Shown here piece by piece: positions 26,496 through 35,300 of a stretch of DNA of 63,226 nucleotides; within the stretch, counting starts at the first letter, position 1, and each line of letters opens with the position of its first letter. Source of the DNA: Deltaproteobacteria bacterium ADurb.Bin207 (lineage in GTDB: Bacteria; Myxococcota_A; Polyangia; Polyangiales; Polyangiaceae). The stretch covers positions 1 to 63,226 of the forward strand of contig MWCO01000029.1 of the NCBI GenBank assembly GCA_002070115.1, given 5' to 3'. The position numbers and the translations under genes were made by a program. The notes under the pieces were generated by a model. That model was not told the origin of the DNA, ran no database searches, and worked only from the letters and a program-made list of their open reading frames with translations.

Positions 26496-28292
26496 CTAGT
26501 TTTTCGGCGATTTTCGACCGCCGAAGACAGCGAGTTTGAGGTATCCGAGCTGGCTTTTTGCGATCTCTTTGACTTGGTCGACACGATTGGTTTCGCGCTG
26601 ACTTCGTCTTCGGGTGAGTTCTCCACGCTCGAACAAGTCTCTCGTTTTCGTACGTTGCAGTTTTCCGCTCGATGTCTTGGGAAGGACACCAGGAGCCAGC
26701 GCAATGATATCGTCGAGCATCACCCCGATGACCTCTTGAATACGTCCGCGGATTTCCTTGGTGATGCGTTCGATTTCCGCGGCATCGGTGATGGCGGATT
26801 CGTACGCGAGCACGACGGCTTCCCGGTCTCCGCCATCGCCGCGGGTTCCGAAGGCGATGACATTGCCTTTGCGAACGCCTTCGACTTGGCTCGCTTCCCA
26901 TTCGATGTCTTGTGGGTAGAAGTTTCGTCCGTGGATGATGATCACTTCTTTGGAACGGCCACAGATGTGGACGTTGCCATCGGCGAGATACCCGAGGTCG
27001 CCAGTCAAGAACCAACCATCGACGAAAGAAGCGCGGGTGAGTTCGGGTTCTTCGAAGTACCCCGGCGAGACACTTGGTCCTTTGAGTCGCATTTCACCGA
27101 CTTTTCGGTCTGCAAGGGGGTGCTCACAGCGCGTGTCGTCGAGAGCGAAAACTTGCACTTGATGTCCATCGAACGCTTTTCCGCAGTTCACGATTCGCAA
27201 GGCATCGGGGTCAGAAGCTTCACAAGCGACGGCTTCATCGGTGGACCAAAGGACGGAGGCTTTGACTCGGTCGGTGGGAACGGAGCGTGAAAAGGACACG
27301 GCGAGGGTTGATTCCGCGAGGCCATAGGCGGGATAGAATGCTTCTTTGCGGAAGCCATAAGGGGCGTAGTGGTCCGCGAAGGCTTCGAGGGTTTCAGCGC
27401 GGATGGGTTCTGCGCCGCAGCCTGCCACGCGCCAGCGAGACAGGTCGATTCCTTCGATTTCTTTGGAGCGAACACGTTTGACGGCCAAGGCGTACGCAAA
27501 GTTTGGTCCGAAGGTGATGGTGGCGCGGAATCGAGACATGCCTCGCAACCAACTCGAGGGGCGTTTCAAAAACAGCAGAGGTGACATGAACGACACCTCG
27601 ATGCCGTAGACGATGGGAGCCAGGACGAATCCGATCAGGCCCATGTCATGGAAGAGGGGAAGCCATGTGAAGCCCGAATCGGTCTGCGGATCCGAGGCGA
27701 GCCCTTCTTCCAAGATGTTTCGACTGTTAGCGAGCAAGTTGGCATGGGTGAGGATCACCCCTTTGGGACGGTTCGTGGAGCCGCTCGTAAACTGCAAAAA
27801 TGCGATGTCATCGGCCTTGATATCGACAGGCTTGAAGGGAGCTTTGGCTTCCATGACGGCAGCGAATGTCGTTATGTGAGCGAGGTCCGGACACGCCGAT
27901 TGCACGCCCCCTAGCAGAGGCTTGATAAGGGAAGTCGTCATCAGACACGTTGCGCCACTTTTTCGAACGATATGACGTGTATTGTCGACATAACCGGACA
28001 ATTGGCCGAGTCCTGTCGGCGGATAGATGGGTACGGGAATCACACCCGCTCGTAGGGCTGCTAGGAACATGAGCACGAACTGGTCGGAATCAGGCAGAAT
28101 GAGAGCCAGCCGGTCGGCTTTTTTCAATCCAAGGGACTGCAAACAACCCGCGAGTTCGCGGGTTCGCTCTTCGAGTTGCGAGAATGAAAAAAAATCACTC
28201 TCGAATTTGTCATCACGAATGAAACGATACCCGCGTGCGGGCGAGGAAATAGCTGTTCGCTCGACAGCTTCCGCTAGGCTTCGCACTGTCAT
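26496..28292 (-). CDS. Fatty acyl-AMP ligase (FAAL-type adenylating enzyme)
   Basis: A 598-residue ANL-superfamily enzyme that activates a fatty acid with ATP and passes it to a carrier protein. The P-loop-like motif FTSGSTNRPKGVILTH is near residue 168. FAAL-typical blocks are WLPLFHDMGLIG, the cofactor-binding YGLAESTL and the C-terminal DLGYLADGNVHICGRSKEVIIIHGRN (parts: GDLGYLADG and GRSKEVIIIHGRN). Length and motifs fit FAALs better than acyl-CoA ligases, which usually lack this arrangement. The start overlaps the stop of the upstream acyl carrier protein (ATGA), so the two are translationally coupled and likely partners. No polyketide synthase lies nearby. Confidence 0.9.
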   Translation of the reverse strand: MTVRSLAEAVERTAISSPARGYRFIRDDKFESDFFSFSQLEERTRELAGCLQSLGLKKADRLALILPDSDQFVLMFLAALRAGVIPVPIYPPTGLGQLSGYVDNTRHIVRKSGATCLMTTSLIKPLLGGVQSACPDLAHITTFAAVMEAKAPFKPVDIKADDIAFLQFTSGSTNRPKGVILTHANLLANSRNILEEGLASDPQTDSGFTWLPLFHDMGLIGFVLAPIVYGIEVSFMSPLLFLKRPSSWLRGMSRFRATITFGPNFAYALAVKRVRSKEIEGIDLSRWRVAGCGAEPIRAETLEAFADHYAPYGFRKEAFYPAYGLAESTLAVSFSRSVPTDRVKASVLWSTDEAVACEASDPDALRIVNCGKAFDGHQVQVFALDDTRCEHPLADRKVGEMRLKGPSVSPGYFEEPELTRASFVDGWFLTGDLGYLADGNVHICGRSKEVIIIHGRNFYPQDIEWEASQVEGVRKGNVIAFGTRGDGGDREAVVLAYESAITDAAEIERITKEIRGRIQEVIGVMLDDIIALAPGVLPKTSSGKLQRTKTRDLFERGELTRRRSQRETNRVDQVKEIAKSQLGYLKLAVFGGRKSPKN

Positions 28293-28561
28293 GAATGCAG
28301 CCTCCCGGATTCTTTCAGCCCGCGCACGATCATATCCGCAACGTCAGCCACGGTCTTGACGTTGGGCAGGTCCTCGTCTGGGAACGTCAAATCGAAAGTA
28401 TCTTCGAGTTCAGCGACGATTTCCATGACGGCCAAGGAGTCTACGCCGAGGTCTGCGGTGATGACACTGGTGCGTTGGACTTCGACGTTGCCGTGCTTGT
28501 ACTTACTGAAGACCTCGATGAGGTTCGACTCGATTGCTTCTCGTGTGAACGGTTCGGACAT
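28289..28561 (-). CDS. Acyl carrier protein
   Basis: A 90-residue, acidic, helical protein with the phosphopantetheine attachment motif GVDSLAVME; Ser42 is the expected modified residue. It starts at the ATG at 28561. It is encoded immediately upstream of the fatty acyl-AMP ligase with a 4-bp overlap, so it is the probable acceptor of the activated acyl group. Usual length for a discrete carrier protein. Confidence 0.92.
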   Translation of the reverse strand: MSEPFTREAIESNLIEVFSKYKHGNVEVQRTSVITADLGVDSLAVMEIVAELEDTFDLTFPDEDLPNVKTVADVADMIVRGLKESGRLHS

Positions 28562-28681
28562 GGGAATCCCTCGTTATTCCTACGATGGGCTCTGGGTAGT
28601 CGGGTTTGCGTCGTAGGTCAAAGCGAACGCAACAACTGCTCCTGGAAGATTCCACAAACCCATGAATGACAGGTTTTTCGT

Positions 28682-30055
28682 TCAATTGGGCTGCGATTGG
28701 AGATAGGTCCGAGCCTCTGCCAAAAGCAGGTGCCGCTCGTTTCGCGACGGGTCGTCGATAACCAGTTGCAATAGATGCTCCAAGATTTGCCCAATTTGCC
28801 GGCCCGGGGGAAGACCCAATTCGCCCATGAGCACGTGACCGTTGATGGATAAGTCTCGCACGCTCAAGGCCGCGCTTTGCCGCAGTAGCTCTTCGACCCG
28901 CTGTCGAAGATGCTCCAGTGTCTCTAGTGTCTCGCTCGCATCCACTCCCTTTCCCCGAGCATCCGCCCGGGCCATTTCCAAAATATCTTGTAAATGCTCG
29001 GTTCCCACACGCCGCAGCCATCGTCGCACGGCCGAGTCGGTGCAAGATGGGTCGTAAGGAATCAAATGATGACGCACCAGATGCACCACGCGACGCTGCT
29101 GTTCGTTGGAAAGCCGCAACCGCTGCACGATGGCTTCAGCGATTCGAGCACCTGAAACCTCGTGGTGGTAGAAGGTGTAATCGCCAGTTTTTTCATTTAT
29201 TCCACGAATTTCTGGTTTTCCGATATCATGCAATAGCATGGCGAGTCTCAAGATCGGTTCTGCGCGACAGGCGTCGAGCGTCTGAAGCGTATGCTCCCAG
29301 ACGTCGAAAGCGTGGTAGCGGTTTTGCGTGCATCCGATCATGGGCAGGAGTTCAGGCAAGGTGGCTTCGATAATCCCTGTCGATAGCATGATGCGCAGAC
29401 CTCGAGAGGGTTGCTCCGCACCGAGGGTTTTGAGCCATTCGTCACGAATGCGTTCTTGGCTTATGCAGCAAAGCCGCGACGCGCATTCCTTCATGGCTCG
29501 TGCTGTATCCGGCTCGATATCGAAATGCAGGGTAGCGGCGAATCGGGCGGCGCGAAGGATACGCAACCCATCTTCGAAAAACCGATCGTTAGCGACTCCC
29601 ACGGCGCGAATGACCCGATGCTGGAGGTCCGCGCATCCCCCCGACGGGTCCGTAAGCAGGCGGTCGATAGGGTCATAGGCAATCGCGTTGATGGTGAAGT
29701 CACGTCGGGCGAGATCCTCTTCGAGATGATCGACGAATCGGATCTGGTCGGGATGTCGACCGTCGGTATAGGCGCCGTCTCCCCGCAAGGTTGTCACTTC
29801 ATATCTCTGGGCGTTCAAGACCACGGTGACGGTTCCGTGCTGCAATCCCGTCGGGATGACTTTTCGAAACAGCGACATGATATCGTTGGGACGCGCATCC
29901 GAAGCGATATCCCAATCATGCACGAAGCGGCCAAGCAACAAGTCTCGAACGCAGCCTCCGACGATCCAGCATCGCCATCCCCGATCGCGTAAACGGCGGC
30001 ATAGAAACAGAACGTCTGGGGGAACGGATTTCGCCAAATCGGGGATAGGGGTCAT
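28682..30055 (-). CDS. tRNA nucleotidyltransferase / poly(A) polymerase family protein with HD domain
   Basis: A 457-residue class II nucleotidyltransferase. The frame continues upstream to 30388, but that part overlaps the kinase gene; the start ATG at 30055 puts the head domain at the normal position. IVGGCVRDLLLG and the metal-binding D47-W-D49 form the active site, followed by GLQHGTVTVV and FTINAIAYD. RFEDGLRILRAARF-like text (FFEDGLRILRAARF) marks the neck. A C-terminal HD domain has RLAMLLHDIGKPE. The enzyme should add CCA or an A tail to RNA; the two roles cannot be separated from sequence alone. This is relevant here because ssrA in this window does not encode CCA. Confidence 0.88.
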   Translation of the reverse strand: MTPIPDLAKSVPPDVLFLCRRLRDRGWRCWIVGGCVRDLLLGRFVHDWDIASDARPNDIMSLFRKVIPTGLQHGTVTVVLNAQRYEVTTLRGDGAYTDGRHPDQIRFVDHLEEDLARRDFTINAIAYDPIDRLLTDPSGGCADLQHRVIRAVGVANDRFFEDGLRILRAARFAATLHFDIEPDTARAMKECASRLCCISQERIRDEWLKTLGAEQPSRGLRIMLSTGIIEATLPELLPMIGCTQNRYHAFDVWEHTLQTLDACRAEPILRLAMLLHDIGKPEIRGINEKTGDYTFYHHEVSGARIAEAIVQRLRLSNEQQRRVVHLVRHHLIPYDPSCTDSAVRRWLRRVGTEHLQDILEMARADARGKGVDASETLETLEHLRQRVEELLRQSAALSVRDLSINGHVLMGELGLPPGRQIGQILEHLLQLVIDDPSRNERHLLLAEARTYLQSQPN

Positions 30056-30164
30056 GGTCGATGGGGCATGGAGAGGGAAGGCCCCCTCCGCGGCGGTGGT
30101 ATCGATGGGATTGTGGCATGCTTGGCGCCGCGAAACCTTGTCATTCGTAAGGCTGATCGTCCAG

Positions 30165-31841
30165 TCACTTGGCCCAAGGATTGATGATCTCACCGGTGCC
30201 CATGGTAGGAGGCGTTTTGGGGTTGGGGGGGGAAGGGGTCGAAGCCGGTGGTGGTCGATGGGGAGTACGATCCGTGGTTTCCGTGGATTTTGGCGCAGAG
30301 CGTCCGAGGGACTGTGCGCGCAAGACGATGTTTCTGCGCTTTTCGGAGCCATCGAGTTCGACCGTTTGGGAGGCATATCCGGCGGCACGCACGGTGACTT
30401 GGACCGTTTGCCCTTCGGGGACGGGAACCAGGTTGGGGGCTTCTCCTAATCGCTTATCTCCCAACAAAATCTCGGCGTTGGGGGCATTGCTCACGATCAT
30501 GACGTCGATGAACCGTGTTGTGGGAGCGGCGGAAACGATGGGAGAGGGGGTGGTCGAGGTTGATGGGGGTGTGACGGGCAGTTGATCGGAAGCCACGACG
30601 GGTGTGGACAGGGCGGCGCCCTTATCGTCGTGCAATAGCACGACACCAAGCACCGCGGCGGTGGCTACCACCAAACTTGCGATTCCTGCCATCAGAAGCC
30701 AAGGCCGTTTTTTCTGAAGGTGAGCGGGGGTCGCGGGCACCGCTACCGGCATGGCGGACTTGAAAAAGTCGGCGGGTACGTTGAAGCCACCGGAGCGAGA
30801 CGTCATTTCGTCAATGGCACCGGGGGCTTGCCCTTCGCTCAGCTTGTCGATATCCGCGATGAGTTCCTGCATGGATTGATAGCGAAGCTGGAGTTTTTTC
30901 GACAAGCACTTCAGGATGATGGCTTCCAGACCGGCAGGAATGTCCTGCGGCGGAACGAGAGCCCGAATCGGCACGGGAGCTTGATACAGGTGTTGGGTCA
31001 GGATGCCCATGAAGTTGTCGGCATCGAAAGGCAGCCTCCCGCTCGCCATTTCGTACATGATAACGCCCAAGGAATAGATGTCCGTTCGATGGTCGACGGC
31101 AGCCCCTGCTGCTTGCTCGGGAGACATATAGTGGGGGGTTCCGAAAACCGAGCCGTGTCGCGTGAGCTTGGCTGTTTCCGAAGCTGTTTTCGCTATGCCG
31201 AAATCCAGAATTTTGACGAAGTCTTTCTCGTCGCCGTGCCGAATCAGAAAGACGTTGTCTGGTTTCAAATCCCGATGAACGATCTGGCGGTCATGGGCCG
31301 CCCCGAGACCGACTGCGATTTGTTTGGCTATGTGGATCAAACGAGTGATGGGCACCGGATGGCCCTCGTCATCGAACACCGACGTGAGCGGCTTGCCGTC
31401 GAGATACTCCATGACGAAATAGGTGGATCCATCGGGTAACGTGCCGAAGTCGCTGATGTCGATGATATGAGGGTTGTCGATGGCTGACGTTGCGCGTGCT
31501 TCGCGCAAAAACCTTTCCGATACCTCCGCATCCCTCGCTAGATCGACACGAAGCACCTTGATCGCAACCGCTTTGTCGATGACTTTGTGCCGACCCCGAT
31601 ACACGACCCCCATGCCGCCCTCACCGAGAATACTCTCCACCTTGTAGCGGCCGTCGAAGGTGGAACCGATGTAGGGATCGGACTTGAGACGGCTACCAGC
31701 CGGCGTGGGCTCTTCGGATGGTTCGGGTTCCAGAAGCGGTACTTCTTCCTCTTCCAATTCCAACACTGTCTCGACAACACCGGATGGGTCCGAGGGATTG
31801 GGATTCACCAGGGGTACGCTTGAGGAGTCCGACATCAGCAT
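30165..31841 (-). CDS. Ser/Thr protein kinase with membrane segment and PEGA domain
   Basis: A 558-residue protein. Starts at 31841 and 31835 (M-L-M) are both possible and the ribosome binding site is weak. An acidic N-terminal stretch (ELEEEEVPLLEPEPSEE) precedes the kinase (about residues 60-330): GEGGMGVVY, VAIKVLRVD, HRDLKPDN, DFG in ILDFGIAKTA, and SPEQ in YMSPEQAAG. A membrane segment lies near 370-395 (LLMAGIASLVVATAAVLGV). The outer part carries a PEGA domain (SNAPNAEILLGDKRLGEAPN to VRAAGYASQTVEL), typical of surface carbohydrate or peptidoglycan contact. All catalytic residues are present. The cca-like gene starts 109 bp downstream. Confidence 0.93.
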   Translation of the reverse strand: MLMSDSSSVPLVNPNPSDPSGVVETVLELEEEEVPLLEPEPSEEPTPAGSRLKSDPYIGSTFDGRYKVESILGEGGMGVVYRGRHKVIDKAVAIKVLRVDLARDAEVSERFLREARATSAIDNPHIIDISDFGTLPDGSTYFVMEYLDGKPLTSVFDDEGHPVPITRLIHIAKQIAVGLGAAHDRQIVHRDLKPDNVFLIRHGDEKDFVKILDFGIAKTASETAKLTRHGSVFGTPHYMSPEQAAGAAVDHRTDIYSLGVIMYEMASGRLPFDADNFMGILTQHLYQAPVPIRALVPPQDIPAGLEAIILKCLSKKLQLRYQSMQELIADIDKLSEGQAPGAIDEMTSRSGGFNVPADFFKSAMPVAVPATPAHLQKKRPWLLMAGIASLVVATAAVLGVVLLHDDKGAALSTPVVASDQLPVTPPSTSTTPSPIVSAAPTTRFIDVMIVSNAPNAEILLGDKRLGEAPNLVPVPEGQTVQVTVRAAGYASQTVELDGSEKRRNIVLRAQSLGRSAPKSTETTDRTPHRPPPASTPSPPNPKTPPTMGTGEIINPWAK

Positions 31842-32367
31842 CACCGACGGTTGCGCCTCATGATTTTTTCGGAGCCGACGCGGCGCATCTCTAAGATGAA
31901 CAAGAGATGGGCGATCGCGCAAGCTTTTGACTTATGGTTCTTCTCTCAGCCCTTGGGAACATCGCATCTGTTATTTCGCATTTTCGCCGTTGATGAAATA
32001 TATGCAGTGAGAATTGCGGAAATCGAACAAAATGCTCGAGTCGATTCCTCCAACCCCTCGCGCATCGCCCTCTGCCCAAAATCTACATTTCATATGTAAA
32101 TTCACTGTGTTGTATTAATTGAGCCCCTTGGTGGGGGAAGACGAAATGCGCGGCGCATTCATCGCCATCTCGGAGACACGGACGGGATGTCGTTTGGGGC
32201 ATCGTGGAACCGAGCGTAGGCGTTTTCGTATTTTGTTCAGTTTTTTGCAGGAGCGTGCCTTGCCGGTCTGACGTGAGAGGTGTCTGGACCCGGGTCAGGG
32301 GTGGGCTGAGCCACACAAGACTGGCTCAGCCTGGTCGGCTTGGGCTAACGTAAGGGTGAAGTACACC
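31842..32367. other. Divergent intergenic region between two kinases
   Basis: The 526 bp hold promoters for both kinases. The middle (31980-32120) is AT-rich, and the right part has a 10-bp palindrome GACCCGGGTC at 32287-32296 and a strong hairpin at 32304-32331. No coding frame or known RNA is recognised. Confidence 0.5.
32304..32331 (+). promoter_or_regulatory. Leader hairpin upstream of the 1450-residue kinase
   Basis: GGCTGAGCC and GGCTCAGCC are perfect inverse copies around a 10-nt loop, ending 36 nt before the start codon at 32368. It could be a leader RNA hairpin or an operator. There is no T-tract, so it is not a normal terminator. Confidence 0.5.
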
Positions 32368-35300
32368 ATGTCCGAATCGCCGCTGGGGCCTGTGCCTACA
32401 CAACTAGCCCATTTCGAAATCAAAGGCAGGATTGGGTTTGGTGGGATGGCGGAGGTATTTCTTGCGGATAAGCACGGTGCGGAAAACACGTGTAAGAGGT
32501 TGGTGGTCAAGCGGATCCTGCCCGTCTATGGCAACAACAGCGATTTTCGGGAGATGTTCAAGGCCGAAGCGGGGGTAGCCACCCGTTTGAATCATCCCAA
32601 CATCGTTCAGGTTTACGAGTTTCAAGAATTCGCGGAAGCGGGGCAACTGCTATCGATGGAATATGTCGAGGGCTTGGACCTCGGAAAGCTCATGGCCTAT
32701 GCGCGTATCAAGTCCACGCGTATTCCGCCGTGGGTTGCGGCGTATATCATCGCGGAGGCGGCCAAAGGGCTTCATTACGCCCACGAGCGAAAAAGCGATG
32801 ATGGTGTCGCGCTCGCCATCGTCCACCGTGATGTATCCCCCCAAAATATTTTATTATCCTATGAAGGCGCGGTAAAAATTGCGGATTTTGGTGTCGCGAC
32901 AGCGAATCTATTTCGCGACAAGGTGGGAGTGCTCAAGGGCAAGTACGGATATATGTCGCCCGAGCAAGCACGGGCGGAAATCGTCGATCGTCGCACCGAT
33001 ATTTATGCATTAGGGGTCATTTTTTATGAAATGCTCGCGGGTCGTCCCCTGCGCCCAGGATTATCGGGCGACGATCTTCTAGCGGCGGTTCGGTCAGGGC
33101 AGATCGTGGCTCCGTCGACGTACGTTCGCGACATTCCCACCGAACTCGAGGCGATCGTGTTGCGTGCGTTATCCGCGCGCAAAGAGGAGCGATACCAAAC
33201 GGCCCGCGATATGGCGGGAGCCATTTCTCGCGCCATGATGCAGCGTCAGCAATTGGTGGAAGCCGTCACGCTCGAAGGCACGATCGAGGCTCTCGCACCC
33301 AGAAATATTACTTCCCCTGACGTTGATCGGAAGCTTGCGTTTCGGCAGTCGGGCGGCCTCGGAGACCTTGCGGCCCAAAACACGGTTGCGGCGGTGAGAA
33401 GTGCTCGCGATGGCTCGGGGATTTCGTCGGTGGGCACCCACGATGAGCCTGATATCGAAGCGAAAAAAACGGCTCCGAACAAAGTGACGAAAGAAGTACG
33501 TCATGTGGCGATATTGACGTTGCGGTTGCATGGTTTGGAAGAGCTTCGTCAGCTCGGGGGCGCCGAACGGGGCATCGAGCGTGAGATCCGAAACATGCTC
33601 GACAGCCTTGCATTCAAGTGGGGCGCGCGCCTCACCTGGACTTCTCATGATCATGCCCGGGCCATCGTCGGTCTGTTGGCAAACCCGAGTCGAGCCACCT
33701 CTGATGCCGCGAATTGTGCCATTGACATCCAGGAGTTTCTGAAAGCTTCGGCGGAGGAATGGCCGGTGACCGTGCAAGCCTCCATCGGCATTGTGCGTGG
33801 AATTGCCTCGGGGGTGCGGGATCATCAAGGGCATTTGATCGACCATGCCCTTCAGAATCCGGCGGAATTTTTGGCCTCGTTGGTAGGGGATAGGGCCCCG
33901 GCGGGATGCACATGGGCAGCGGGAGGGATTTATCGACTCGTTCGCGATGAGTTTGTGTGGCGCGACGCTTTGCCGTTGCATATCGAGGATGCTGCCGCGC
34001 GCCAAGCTCCTTCCACGATGCGCATACACGAGCTTATTCGTCGTTTCTCCCGGGGCGAGCGAGCCATTCGCCGTGAGGCGAGTCCTTCGGATCTCATTGG
34101 GCGTGATGCGGAAAAAGCGGACCTCCACTCCGCTCTGCACAATGCAACGCAGCCAGCGGAAGCGGGGGCGGAACACGTGGTCGTACGCGTCGTCGTGGGG
34201 GAGATGGGCATTGGAAAAAGCGCTCTCGTTCGCGCTTTCCTCAATGAAGTCCGATCGGATGTATCGCGCATCCATCTGGACCCTTCCCCTGCCAACAGCG
34301 AACTGGCGTTTGGTGCCGTGGCCGAACTCGTCCGCGCCCTCAGCTCGACTTCCTCGGACATGAAATTGGAGCAAGCGCAGGCGGTACTCAACGACCTTTT
34401 GGGCATGCCGGGCGGGGCGATCACGTATCGTCTTGCGCAGTTGGTCAGTGGGGAACGGGAAGAACATGGGGAAGACGAAGACGCGGCGTACGTTCGGAAA
34501 ATCGTTGTGTCGGGGCTGCGTCGTCTTTTGGCGGTCCATACGCAGGTGGGCGCTTCGATTTGGATCATCGATGGTTTGCAATGGGTAGACCGGCCCAGTC
34601 TCGAAATTTTCTCGGAGTTGATGCGGGAATCGGGGCCGCATCCGCTCTTGGTGTTGCTCGTTACGCGCCCGGAAGAGCGAGTACTTCCTTTCATCGAGAA
34701 CTTGGTTCGCATCGAACTTCGTGGACTGCGCTTCGATGAAATGGCGCAGTTGGTGGAAAGCCGTTTTGGCGTACAACAAGGGGTTGCATCGGCTTGTGCG
34801 GATCTCATTCCGCGTGTGGCGGGAAATCCATTTTTTCTATTGGAAATGGTCGATGCGCTGCTCGAGCAAGAAACGCTTGAAATCAAGGATCATGATGGCC
34901 GACAGATCATGGTGCGGGCGAAGCAATCCGCGAACCGGGCCCAAGCGTTACCCTCCACGCTCGAGCAACTCATTGCCAACCGGCTCAACGAACTTCCGCC
35001 GGAAGAGCGAGCGGTCGTTTCCTGGCTTTCCGCAGCCGGAGGCCCCCTTTCGGAATCCGACATCGTCAATCTCGGTCGTCTGACCAGTCCAGAGCCGATA
35101 GGACGGTTATGCGCGCGAGGCATGTGCGACCGGCGTGGCGATTCGATCGACTTTCGTCATCCCATCGCCAGAGACGTGGCGTATCAAGCCATCGACGCGA
35201 AAGAGCGGGTTCTTTTGCATCGTCGTTTGGGTGAGCATTTGGCGGAAACGCCGATTGCTTCGGGATTGTCCGCGGTGATCGTGGCGAGGCATCTGGCGCG

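Noticed and set aside
30056..30388. Upstream extension of the nucleotidyltransferase gene
   Set aside because: It lies antisense over the C-terminal part of the kinase gene, is Pro/Arg-rich, and comes before the normal start of the head domain.
33169..34779. A 536-codon minus-strand open frame
   Set aside because: It is antisense to the kinase/ATPase fusion, whose frame shows clear domains. The composition is Arg/His/Pro-rich as expected of a shadow.
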